The position numbers and the translations under genes are program-made. A stretch of DNA of 64,000 bases from Dipetalonema caudispina (taxonomy: Eukaryota > Nematoda > Chromadorea > Rhabditida > Onchocercidae), in NCBI GenBank assembly GCA_013365325.1, contig JABVXV010000339.1:1-64000 (forward strand), in the 5' to 3' direction. Numbering within the stretch: the first letter of the stretch is position 1; every line of letters begins with the position of its first letter. Shown one piece after another: positions 1-13,100 of this stretch. The notes beneath the pieces are model-generated. The model saw only the letters and a list, made by a program, of their open reading frames with translations, did not search any database and had not been told where the DNA came from.

Positions 1-180
<180 letters not shown>

Positions 181-2066
181 TAACTAACATTTCATATGAT
201 TAATTTGTAATCCGTGTATACAGTGGATGTTTTTGTTACGCATGATTGATTAGCACGGTTAAAATATCTATTAATTAATTCCTAATATCTTAGCTAGAAT
301 TTGTTATTGCTAAATTTTCAAACTAGTTAATTTCTCCATTAAATCGTCCTGTATTTTCTCTTTTTTGTTATTTTAATTTTGAATATGGCATATTTCAAAT
401 TTCATTTTTATTTTTATATCATCATCTCAATCAAATGGAAAATGAACGAATGCAAATACCGCGAAGCTTTCTGTCAATCCCCGTAGACAAGAAAAGACAT
501 GAAATTCTTTTGATTTAAGTTTTAATTCAAATTTCAGCTCATTTATAATGAATTGAAATGTTTACACTCATACATATACACAAATCCAAACAAATACATA
601 TATTTATGTTGTTTATTTGTTTATTTATATAAATATAATCTGAAGTGTAATTTTGATTTGATGATAAAAATTTATCAATTTTTCAAAAATCAGTATTTCT
701 TTACAAATTTTATGGGATAATTGTAGAGTTAAGAAAATTTGATTTCTTCATCTTTTTTTGTTAAATTGATTAATTTTATCAATGATCACTGATTTTATTA
801 TTTTTTTTCAAAAAATGTCTAGGATTTATAGACAATACATTTTTCTTTATTTTTGAAAAATAAAATCGATTGTTTAAAAATATTGTTGAAATTAGCTGTG
901 TAAAAAAAAATATAAAGTAAAGAAAGCTAATGCTAACAAAACGGAAATCTCACATTTTGTTTTTTTTTTCTCCTTTTCTCTTATAGCAAACATTTGTTAA
1001 TTGTTGCTTAATAATGCTAATACATATTATGTACTTTCTTTGTAGCGTGAATTATGCGTCAAAATAATTTGCTCATAATCTGAATACGTAACACGTTAAA
1101 TATGATATTTAACCTTTTGCAAATATTTTTTAACCTCTTCAAAAATAAGAAGTTGTTATCAGATGTTTTGTTGAATGCTTCATGCATTTGAATTATTTGA
1201 TTGATATTATTTAATTCAACATTTATGCTAATTCTACAGCCAGTTTTGCAGATTATTTAATTTCAATGAAATTACAAATTTTTTTTGTAAAAAAATTCAC
1301 TAAACTAAATGGCAGTACCACTTAATGTGTTACATTTGTTTTATACTCATTGAACTTGAAATTTTTCTTTATTTTTTAAGAAACTTTTATCGTTGAAACA
1401 TGTTGTCTTAATGTTTTGTAAGAAATGATTGTTGCTATTCGTACTTAAAATTAAATTATCAACGGCTATCTCGAAAGTTTTTGTGCATTTTGATAATTGA
1501 AATAATGCAAATTAATATCCAATTCTAATATGTGGAGATATTTTAAATTAAACTTCAATTTGAAAAAGATTTTAAATTAAAATTAAAGCGACTGAAATAT
1601 TTCTGATCGCATGTTTTTTTCGCCTAATTTAATTATTTTACTATTAGTTTCTAATATTCTGACTGTTTTAGTTTCTCTAAATTAAAATTTATTAATATTT
1701 TTGCACATTTCGCTTAAGTTCGGGTATTAGTTTATATTCTTTTAAAGAATATTTACCGGTTGCTTTAGCATTTTTGAAGTGCTAGAGCAATTCCATTTAC
1801 TTTTTATTTCACTTATCTTTCTTAAATATATTATCAATTTTAAGATTTCCCTTTTTTCTTCTTCTTTTTCAATATTTTTTGATAGTTTCAAAAATTCCTT
1901 TAAAGATTAATTTTGATCAACGAAAATTGCTTATGTAATTGGTAATGATTTCACTGTTTATATTTTATGTATTTTTAGTTTACAACAAATTTACGACATT
2001 TTCCCGTGCGTGTTCGTGTGTTCGTATATATTTAAGGCCGTAATTCATCGAACGAAATTACTTCCA
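181..2066. other. AT-rich intergenic, no gene seen
   Basis: This stretch is AT-rich, with many homopolymer runs and no convincing exon on either strand. A candidate splice acceptor (acttccag) ends at 2067, 46 bases before the proposed start codon of the next gene. It could serve as a trans-splice or 5' UTR acceptor. Confidence 0.6.
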
Positions 2067-2113
2067 GTGGATAGTAATTATTTATATTGATTGATTAATA
2101 TCAACCAACAACA

Positions 2114-5100
2114 ATGAATTATTTAATTAAACGATCAAGATCACTTGATTTGAATTTAATCCCAAGGTTCATTTTAAAATTAACTTCTTTCATTTCAATA
2201 ATAATTCAATTTAACTTCTTAATTGTTACCCATTCAGTATTGTGTTATCATCAATCACTTCTGTTGCAAAAAATATCAAACCTATTATTAACTTCATTTT
2301 TATTCCTCCTTCCTTTTTGAATCATAATTTGATTATTTTTAAAATATTTCGATATCATAATTTGTTGTCTCTTTTTCAAAACGTTATTTGAAAATTTGTT
2401 CAAATAGGCAGAATAGGTGGCATTTAGGAACAATGGTAAAAAGTTTTTGTCAGAAAGGATTTTATTGTGGTATATAGGAATAATGAAATTTTTGTAAATA
2501 AAATTTGAAATTTTTAAAACTATTAAAAACTTTATTAATTGTTGAAAAAGCATATGTTTTAAAATTTTATGTTTAACATCTAAAATTGAACAAATATCAG
2601 AGAGAGTTATCTTGGACGGTGGTCACGTGAGACTACACCGAAAGATTCTCAACAACGCTATGAGCGTAACATTCGACGATCATATACGCCAGTGCGTGAA
2701 ATTGGCTCGTTCAAGGTATAATTTTATCGTCTTAATGTAAATTTAGTGTTATTATTTGCTAGAATAACTGTATATAAAAAAAAATTTCAAAAAAATGCGA
2801 TAATTCCGGAATTCACCACAAATCATAGAAAAAATTGTAGCAAAGATTTTTTCTTTTTTCTTTTTAAATTTGAACAATTCATTTTAAGGTTTCAAACCTT
2901 AAAATTCGTACTTTCGTGGTATAAAAATTACTTGAACTATTAGTTTTGAAAAATTGTTATACATGAATAATTTTTAAAATAGGTACCATTTTTTTTTACC
3001 ACATGACTAATTTCTGGATTTCATGCCTACTTTTCGATTTATAAATGACTAAATAAAAAAATTTCAAGAATTTACTTAAGATAGCATCCTTAAAATATTA
3101 ATCATGATGCACTTGCAAAATTTCTGTTTGATATCTTTAAAAACGAAGTTTTCAGTTTTTTTGAAAGATTGTATTTTATTGAATAATTTCCCAATTTTAA
3201 CTTTAAAAAAAATTTAAATTTGATAATGTGACATGTTTTGGTTGTTATTCAAACTTAGCAATCCATCGTTATCAAAGATAATAGTAATATGAATTTATTC
3301 ACTTCTTTAATTTTCATATTGTATATTTTAAAAGATAAAGAGATGATAGAAGAAGGAGTGAAAAATATTTCCGTGAATGATTTAAAAAAAGATATTTTGT
3401 GATTCACTAAATATTTCTGTCATTCAGTGATATCAATTTCTTCGTGAAAATTCTTTCAACAACAATAGATGATCGTACTGATTATTCTATTTTAAGGTAA
3501 TCGAAGATGATCGATTACCACGTACGCCTTATCGAGCACGTACCGCACTTGGTGTTATCACTACACCTTATCATACCAATATCAATTATTATCAAGAGCA
3601 GTTACCTATACGAAAATATGATGTTTTCAGTGTTCGCACTTGGTCCTATCCTATTTATAAGCAAGTATTTTATATATTTTTCAGAAATAAAAATTAAAAT
3701 TACTTTCAAATTATTCTATTTGCTTATTTATATTATTTCTCGCATCACTTACTTATCTTCGATAATATATTTACCGATAATCTGAACCATAGTATGTCAG
3801 ATCTCACCGGTATCATGAACTACAGGGTTCATGCTATCGATAGGTATTTGTAATTATCGTTTCCGAGAAATTTTCAATCTTGAATCTTGAATCATGAATA
3901 GGATACGGATCAAAATGCATGAGCAATAGTGATGGAAGCAAATATTCGGCACATAAAAACTTTGTATAAGTTATTAATTCTAAACGGATTTTATCATCAT
4001 TATCGCATTTCATTCATTCCGACTTTGTACAATATATAATTTAAAATAGCAAGAAATAACCTTTTTTTTCCCTCGTTAATTAATTAATTGGTAGCGGGGA
4101 AAAAAAAATATCGTTAAATTTAAATAATTTTTACTCGTATCCAATTGTAATTTATTTCATCACTAATTTTTTTTTTTTCTTCGTTTTTTCTTTTTGAAAA
4201 GAACGACACAGTTATATCATATTTTTAGCAATTTTTGTTTAATAATTTCAAAAGAATTATATATATTAACTGAATAAATAAATATGAGCTGAAAAATAAT
4301 TATATATATTAACTGAATAAATAAATATGAGCTGAAAAATACTAGAAATTATGCTTAAGTTAGAATTCGTTCCATTTAAAATAATCAAAATAATGATTTT
4401 GCTTAAATTAAATGATTAATTTAAATGTAAATGATACATTTATTGATTATTACTATTATACAAAATATTATCAATCATTTCGTTCCGTTCCCTTTTCTTT
4501 TTCATTTATTTAATTAATCTTTTCTTTCTTTTTTCTTTTTTCTTTCTGCCTCTCTTTTTTTTTTTTAACATTTGTTCATTTTCTTATCTCATTTAAATTT
4601 CCACTTCAAATGATCTTATCTGTTTTAACAAACAAAATACTTTTTAAACCCATGTTATTTATAGACAGACAGAGACAGACACACATACAGACATATGAAT
4701 AATGTTTTAGATCTTAGCAAAAGGATAAAAATTAAACATCATCCTATCTCATCTTTCATTATATCAATGAGGAAAGACTCGAAGCCTATGCATCGATATA
4801 TGCCACCCTCCTTATACCATTTCAAAACCCAGGTCAATTAGCAAAGTCAAGCATTAATTATTTGTAATTATTGACCTTTGGGCATATTCCCATTAAAGAT
4901 GCCATCAAATAGGATGATAACTAAGGGAGTGATCAAACGATCATATCATCATCCATTTGATAAATTTCAATACAGTGATCTTCGTTGGGCTTCTCAGTCA
5001 TATTGGTTTGTTCGTTTCATTTAAATTATTTTAATTATTTCAGTTTTAAATGATTATATATGCAGCAGGGAAATTATTATTATTATTATTATTTGTTTGA

Positions 5101-6725
5101 TTTTAACTTTTATATTACTACCTTTAATTTTCTATGTTTTATGTAGCAGTTATTTAATTATAATTTTTAATCCTTTTAATTCTAAGTAACGTATTGATTA
5201 TAAAATATCCTTTAGTTTCATAATGTAATTCCAGTATGTATCAAAGCTTTGCCATTATAGTACTATAATGTTGTTATGATAATTTTATGCATATGCACAT
5301 ATAACTATGAAATTGTTACTTGCATATTTTGCAAAATTTACTGCGAATTTGTTAAAATAGTTTATTACCAGTATCATTTTATCATGCATTTAATTATTTT
5401 GCATATTTCCTTTCTTTGTTTTCTGTAAAATGTTCAGTAAACTTGATTGAATTACAATATTCTACCAAAATAATGGAAAATTAATAGATCACAGGTGGCA
5501 AATTAATTGGATGCCTGAAGTTTTTTAAACCGAATTTTCCCTTTCAAAAAACAAAATACTTGCAATGATGTATTTACTATCTATCTAATTTGTTCATCCA
5601 TTTAAATTCAGCTATTCTCTTTGAGAATCCTTCCATTGTTTAATTATTTTATTTTAGGTCCTGCCGTGTTATATTTAATATAATAATGATGAAATAACGT
5701 AATTATTAACTTCTGAATTTCAAAAATTAAAAATGTTGCCGAACTAATATATATATATATATAATTAGATATGATACTTAACCGTATCAATACTGATACT
5801 ATTTGTCGAATTTTCCGAAATATAGTATTGCATTCGCCTATTATAAAATTTTTTCTATAAAATATATATGTCATATTAATAATACTGCTGATCATTTTAT
5901 ATCTTTGCAGGTATTTACATAGTCGTGATTTTGCACCGACGCGACCATACTCTTTTACACGTATTTACGGAAATACGTCGACGTACACACCGCCAATGCT
6001 TGCTGCTGAAACACGTAGATTAACACAACGACGTAATTATACAGGTTATACGTATATTGGAGCCGAACATAGTTACGATATAGCATCACGTCCCAATTCA
6101 CTTGATAATTATCACTTCTGGCGATCACATATACCTAGGTAGGAGATTCTCTTTTCTTTTTTCTTCGTTAAAATTTGATGTAAATTTTGCTAGAATATGT
6201 TTTATTGTACAATTATAGTTTTATCCTTTTTTTTAATATCAAAATTTTTAAAAAATTAATTAAAACCTCTCAATTAGATTTAAATTTAAATGAAGTAGGA
6301 AGTGAAGTAAAGTAGTAGTACGGTCACTGTTTGCTGTAGAAAAATGAAGTACTTTTGTTAGAAAAAATTTTTCAACAGTTGTTCTTCATATTTATCATTA
6401 CGACGGTTAAGTACTATAATGAATAACTTTTGCAAAAAAAAAAAAAAGAAGTTAACGAAATGATTTTATTTGTGATTAATGTTACGTTTCAATTATCGAA
6501 CACAATTTGCACGAATTGTTACACTTTCAAATAATTATTAAGTGAGTAAATTAATTCAATACTTGGTAATTGTAATCAAAAAAGAAATTTAACAAAAAAA
6601 TTAATACATACAGTTCAACACGGTATTGGTCCTATTATGGTAATAGTGGTTTACGGCATTACAATAGCTATCGACCACGTACATTTATCAGTCGTTTATC
6701 AACATATTGGACACCTTATTTTTAG
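2114..6725 (+). CDS. Tyr/Arg-rich protein of unknown function
   Basis: I do not recognise this protein. Exons by phase and splice sites: 2114-2166, 2601-2715, 3497-3660, 3793-3843, [4772-4832, 4899-5005], 5911-6138 and 6614-6725 (stop TAG). Without the bracketed pair it gives 240 aa, with it 296 aa; both are in frame. The 3' exons are convincing: codon use is unlike the flanking AT-rich DNA, and translations are rich in Tyr, Arg, Ser and Pro (for example TPYRARTALGV, YYQEQLPIRKY). There is no signal peptide, membrane segment or Cys cluster, so a soluble, basic, possibly structural protein is plausible. The first exon (MNYLIKRSRS...) rests only on phase compatibility and an ATG after a candidate acceptor. 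The intron after 3660 starts with GC rather than GT. A true N terminus further upstream cannot be excluded. Confidence 0.7.
3661..3792 (+). other. GC-AG intron
   Basis: The exon ends TATAA and the intron begins GCAAGT, the classical consensus for a GC donor. It ends CCATAG. Only this boundary keeps the frame: the coding line runs SYPIYN into MSDLTGIMNYRV and on to the next exon. Using the nearby GT at 3665 leaves the phase wrong for the following exon. Confidence 0.7.
4255..4340. repeat. 43-bp tandem duplication
   Basis: Two near-identical 43-base units (4255-4297 and 4298-4340) with the core ttaactgaataaataaata lie in the fourth intron of the Tyr/Arg-rich gene. The lack of divergence implies a recent duplication. 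Confidence 0.9.
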
Positions 6726-9700
6726 TTCCTTTTATTACTTAATTATTTAATTATTAAGCAATATTCTCATTACCATTATCATTTTTATAATTATTATTAT
6801 TATTCTGAAAAATGAAATATGATTGCTAAAGAAATTATATATATATTTGAGTAGTATATGTTGATAATTTTTTGCAACTATTTTAACATAAGAAATATTA
6901 TATCTAATAATTACTTCAAATTTCAATCATTAACTATTCAATAGTTATCAATTTGATATGTTATTCATAGATATATTAAAAAATTCAGTGGGATTTATTT
7001 GCTTGCATAGGAGCGGAAAAATTATTTCTATTTATTAGAGTATGAAATTAAATCATAGCTTTCATTTTTTAAATACTTTTTATAATTTATTTGAAATTTT
7101 TATCGAACTTTTTTTAAAATAGTTCTTTTAGTTGGACGAACTGCAATGTAAATGAAATTTTGTACATAATTTCTTAATTTTCTTTAAATATTGTTTTTAC
7201 TAATTAAAATTATTGATAAAAGAAGTAGCTACACAATTTCGTCAATCATATTAATCATGGAATGATGAAAACAATTTTAATTTGCATATTGCTTTATAAC
7301 AAAAAAGGAAACATTGTAATAATTTTAAAAAAGATTTTCCTTACCATGCCATTGATATTTTTAATGGTTATTATTGCTGCCAATTAATAGTAATTAACAG
7401 TGTTATATATAAAGAATGTGATATTTTTATTTTTGTTCAAATTTTCCATTCTTTGTGCAATGTTTTTCTTTTTTCTCTTCGCTTTATTGTGATATGCAAA
7501 TCGAATTTCGAAAAGAATAGCCATTTATTTATTGTTCCTATATTCTAACTAATAAAAATTTGCATTATCATGAAATTTGTTAACAGTTATCAATACGATT
7601 GATTTATCATTATCATCATCAATACGGTTAGAAAATTCTGAATAAAATGCTTTTCACAGATAGAGGAAATAATAATTCAGTGCGTAAAATTTGTGAAATC
7701 GAGAACGAATAATTAGTATTCATTTCGTTGAATATCATGTCGTACAATTTGTTCATTTTTCAATTATTTCAAATGAAATTTAAATGAAATGTTATCACAT
7801 TTATAGTGTTAAACCGGTTAATGTGCTTGAAAAAATTCTGAATACAGTATTGTTTCACGCTTTCTAAGTGATTGTATATACAACTTAAGTTTTATTTCGC
7901 ATAAATTATTTCAACTAATTTTTTATTCTTCTCTTAGCGAAATAAAATCAAAATGTAAAATTTAAATAAATTTCAAATAAATTAGAAATAGAAGAAGCAA
8001 AATTAAAATTTTAATTTTTCCCCGTTGATTTATTCATAACAATTCAAGTTTTTCATGATATTAACTGTTTATACAAATTGCATATCAATAACAGTGATGA
8101 TATGTAACATCATTTAACATCCATTGTAAATTCACGGAACATTACGTAACAGACATATTAATTAATTTACATATCATTTCAAAAAATTCAATATTATGCT
8201 AAATCCTTTTTGCATCCTATTTTACGAGTAACTCTGCTAAAAAAAATTGCCAAACTGAAATTTTTATTTTTACTTTTTTTTTTGGATGCTAAACCTAATT
8301 TAAAAAAATAACTAAATCATTTATTATTCACTTTTTTTTGCGTATCATCAAATGAAGACTGAAAGGAAGGAAACGATACTTTAGGTAAGTTTACATTAGA
8401 TAAAAATATAACGTTATATGCATGTTTAAGTGAATGATAATTTCGGTTAGACGGAAATATCACGTGATGAGTGCATTTCCGGAAACGATGATTCTGATAA
8501 AATTTAATTCTGATAAGTAAAGGTGATTTTGTAAGATTCTGGTAAGATGAATTAGTTGGGAATGTGATTGCAGAAAAAGTGATATTTCAACAAGTAATTT
8601 AGGAAAATTTCAAATTTAGACGTGTTATTTGTATGTCCGTTAATTACTTAGCAAACAATTTTTTAACTGATATAAACAGAATGATAAATTTACATCAGCT
8701 GAAAATATATGTAAATAAAATTTTGTATCAATTACAAAATTTTTAAAAAATTACGAATAAAATTCTCCTTCAAAAATTTATTTACATTAACAAAAAAAAT
8801 ATATATATATATTGTGTTATTTCAGTTATTCAATTATTTTTTTTTAGTATAAGGTTTTTGAAATTTATTCATTCATTTAATGAGTAGTAATATATTATTC
8901 ATTCATTTGGTTTACGATAAAACATTGAGTAATTTGTTTTCGAAAAAAAAAGGAAAGAAAAAATTGGAGAAAAGCGAAACAAATGTATGACAGTTTTAAA
9001 AATAACTTGAAAAAACAAAAAACATTACTATATTTTTGAAACTTATTGGTGTGAATTTGTGTAAAGTAAATACAAGCAATGGATGTTTTCGAAATTTTTT
9101 TTTCTTATGAATTTGATTTTGAAAATTTTGAACGTCAAAATATTTTGAAAAAGTAAAAGTATATATAATTGTAAAAAAGCACTTTATTAATGAATGACAT
9201 CCACCTTTACCCATTGCTTAACTTAAAATAAAAGTAACAAAAATCTTTTTCATTAGCAAAAATAACTTTTTTTTTTTTCAGACATTAATGGATGTAATGG
9301 AATTTTTTATCTACTAAATTCAAATATTTGGAAAAAAAGATTTTCTAAGTCCAGAAAGAAAGATAAAAGGTTTGAAGATTTAAACAAAAATTATATTCCA
9401 TTCAATGTTAATGTTACACTGTTGTGTAATATATTAACATGTGATTATATTAATAATACATTTCAAATATGTTAGTATTTTCAGGTATTTAAAATAATAA
9501 TTGTTTACTTGATAGCTAATTGTCTGGAACACTTTCATTCATGATAAATTTCCGCTTTATTAATTATACATATAAATTAATCAATAAATTCATTTTGAAA
9601 CATCCGTTTGAGTAATTTTCAATTTTTTCAGAATTTTGGTTTTATTAATTACACATCCAAATCAAATAATAATTCATTTCTAACGCCTGTTTGAAGTGTT

Positions 9701-10178
9701 TTTATTTTTTGTAAAATTTTAGTTTTATTAATTATGCATACAAATTGAATAACAATTCATTTCCAATTATTACACATGGATATGTGCAAATATTGATCAA
9801 AAACAAAATTATTTTCTGCATTATTCCCGACAAATCCAAACATTACTAAAAAACAAAAAACAAAACAAACTTTTAAACAGTGAATTAATTAATCATATTA
9901 GTTTCAATTTTTTAGCATATGTTTTTCAAATATTTTGTTAAAAATAAAACATCATATACATTGTTTGCGAAACAAAAATTATAAAAAGAAAAATCTGAAG
10001 CGAAAAAAAAAAGCAATGATAAGGAGTGTAAATGATAAGGAGTAAAATGATTAGTGATAAAATAAAGAAATAAAACAGTGATAAAGAGAACAACTACAAT
10101 CAAATTGCTGTTTTAATGAAATATTTACGCATATTGAATTCCTGCATGATTTCCACTTCATATTTGTTAATTTTTTCA
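6726..10178. other. Intergenic between convergent genes
   Basis: AT-rich spacer between the 3' ends of the + strand Tyr/Arg-rich gene and the - strand gene that ends near 10.1 kb. I saw no exon. It holds an imperfect tandem repeat at about 9555-9765 and an ATATAT tract near 8800. Confidence 0.6.
9555..9765. repeat. Imperfect tandem repeat, about 84 bp x 2.5
   Basis: The motif tttattaattaYaYatNNaaat, followed by aataattcattt, recurs at about 9555, 9640 and 9723. The first two units also share a C(A/G)(T/C)CCGTTTGA-like tail. Units are diverged, so this is an old minisatellite-like duplication. Confidence 0.7.
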
Positions 10179-13100
10179 TTATTTTCCAGCATAACTGAAA
10201 AAAAAAAAAAGTAAACAAAAAAGAATAAATGCAAATCAAATAATTTTTATCTTAGCAAAATCTTTTATTTTCATCTTATCTAAACAGATTTAACATTGAT
10301 AACAATAATAGTCAAAAAAAAAAAAAAATTGGAAAAAGAATCAAAAATTTTCTTTTTGGTAAATTTTTTTCGAAGGAAAAGAAAAAATAGTTTCGTTACA
10401 TTTAATTGATCGATTCAAAAAAAAAAAAAAAAAAAAAAAAGAAATGAAGCAACAAGAAAGATGGAAAGAAGAAAGCAATGAAAGATAAAAAAATAAACCA
10501 TAAAGGATCCGGAAATTTTCTATTTATGAATCAGAAGTATGAAAATGAAAATGTTGAAAAAAATTATTTTTTTTTTTTTAAACTAACCTTTGTCTACGTT
10601 GAGTTTTATCTCTTGGAGATTCTTTCAGTAGTGCTTGTGATGGAAGATTAGCTGAATTAATCTGATCCATTAAATTTGATGTTTTCTCTTTCAGGTTAAG
10701 AAGACCTGCATCCGACATTTTACGTTTAATCGTTTCCGCTAAAAAAAGAAATTTTGTTGGTGTTGAAAAAAAAATTATAATAAATTAATTTTAGTATTAT
10801 AAAGGATGGAGAAAAAAGCATTCTTTTTCGATGAATAAATATTCAAATAAATATTCAAAAATTAGCTACAGAATATTTTTAATTAATGAATATTTTTCAA
10901 ATTAATTAAATACAAAGTATATACGATAAAGGAAGAAAGTTAGAGAAAGAAGGAAAGAAAAAGAAACTGTTATTATGCTATAACACATATCTGTATTCAA
11001 TTTAACTATAAATAATTCAATTAAATTAACAAAATTTCCATTTTTGGATTAAATTTTTTTTTTTTAATATAAAAGAATGAAAGAAAAATTGCTTAAAAAT
11101 GGTGAAACAGAAATACTTAATTGTATCGTAATACTAAATTCAAATAATAATAATATTATTATTAATTATAGTTGCATAGAAATTAGCCACTATGATTTAA
11201 CTATTTCTTTTTTCCTTATCAAAAATACACAAATTTTTGAAATTTTTGTAGAACAAATTGTTGTATATAAATTTGAATCACTCATATTCATAATTTTTAT
11301 GATTCTTATGATTTTATTTTCTAATTTTATTACACATTATTATCCATATTAATTATTACTTATGCTTATTAACAATAAAAGTTGTTTGCAACAATGACAT
11401 TATATCAAACTACAAATAGCTTTTACAATAATGAAAGTTAAGATTGATTAATATAAATTTATTCTAGTCAAAATGTTTTCTAATAAAAACACATTAACAA
11501 ATAAAATGAATATTATTAAATTACTGTGCTAATATCACCAAAAAATCATCATATCCATTTCAATTTCTCACTTTCATTACTTTCAAATGTTTTAAAACTC
11601 TAATGTTCCAATGGAATTTTGTAGTTTTAAATTCATTTAGCAAATAAAACTTAAGTTGTTGCAAACATTTGATGAAAAAATAAGTGCAAATTTGATAATG
11701 ATAAAATTAAAATTTATTTAGGAAAAAATTTCTTTAATTTAAAGGAAAAAAAAAGTGTTTTCAGAGGAAAAGAAAAAGATTTATATCGTCTCGTATAATC
11801 GAAGAGAAAAATAGATAAGATAAATAAATGTTTCCAAAATTTTTTATTTTCCAATTTTTTTTTTTCTCACTTTGATTTTTATTTGCATTAGCCAATTCAT
11901 CTTTTTTCATTCCTTCTATTTTTAACTTTCATTTTCTTTTTTTCTGAAAACTTAGTTTCAAATGTAGTTTATTTTCTAATTATGAAAAATGCATAATTGC
12001 GTTGTCTTAGAAAATTATTTATTGAAGTTATTGAAGAAGCAGAGAAGCCCAAAGAAGAAATCGACGGAAAGAGTAATCAAAGAATTGAAAGAAATGAAAA
12101 CAATATTGGATTTAGAAAAACATTTCAATCATAAGACAAATAATTATTTTTCTTTCTCTTCAAATTTTCCAACAATAATTAGAATTAGAAATGGGGAAAA
12201 AGTAAAATATTTTTATGTTCTTTTCTTTTATTTCGTATTTTTTGTTTTTGTTTTTTCATAATTATTTGTGCGTATTGAATTGAACATACAATAGTAATAA
12301 TATTAACTATTTAAGTGAAAAGTTTCTACGTTTAAATTTCAAATAAAAAAAAGAAGAATAATAATTACTTGCTGAAGATGCAGCCTCTTTTGCTTTAGTT
12401 ACGACTTCATCAATCGAATCCTTTAAAATTTCAAATTTTAAAATAAAGTACAAAAATACAATTTTAATTCATAAATGAAGCTAACTTAAAATTGAAGATA
12501 GTCTTACGTATCTATCGTATTGTAATCGAATATTCATCAAATACTTTGCTAAGCATTAATTTATTAATTAGGAACGAAATTATTGTAATTTCCCTAAAGT
12601 ATTGCAAGCAAAAGAAAACAAAATAAAATAATTTAATTTTTTAAATAAAAGTAAAAAAACTAACTGGATATAAGTTGTAAGTATTAATGGTTCCCATATA
12701 GATTGATTCGTATACTTGAATACCGCTTTGACGACTATACCGATATTTCTGGAAGAAAGTTCACAAATGAATTGCTGAGGGGAAAAATTGAACAAACGCA
12801 AGCACTTCATACTTCAAGATTGCTGAAATACAAATTCGGAATGTCTGAAATTTGTATATTGAAATATTAATGGAAGAATTTGATTTAAAATGAAATATTA
12901 AAGAAATTCAGATTTAAAACAGTCAATTTAATTCGAAGTGTCAAAATCCCATAAAAAAACAATATTGCATTTTAATATAAAATGAAACTGAAGTGAATTT
13001 TGGATAAAAAAAAAACAAAAAAGCATGTCAAAAAAAAAAAAAAAAACGCGAATTCAATCATTAAGAAGCTTGGAAATTTTCATATTTCCTTGCTAACATA

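Noticed and set aside
2251..2553. 100-codon minus-strand frame near the left edge
   Set aside because: Asn/Ile/Lys/Phe-dominated composition of AT-rich DNA, with no splice-compatible neighbours.
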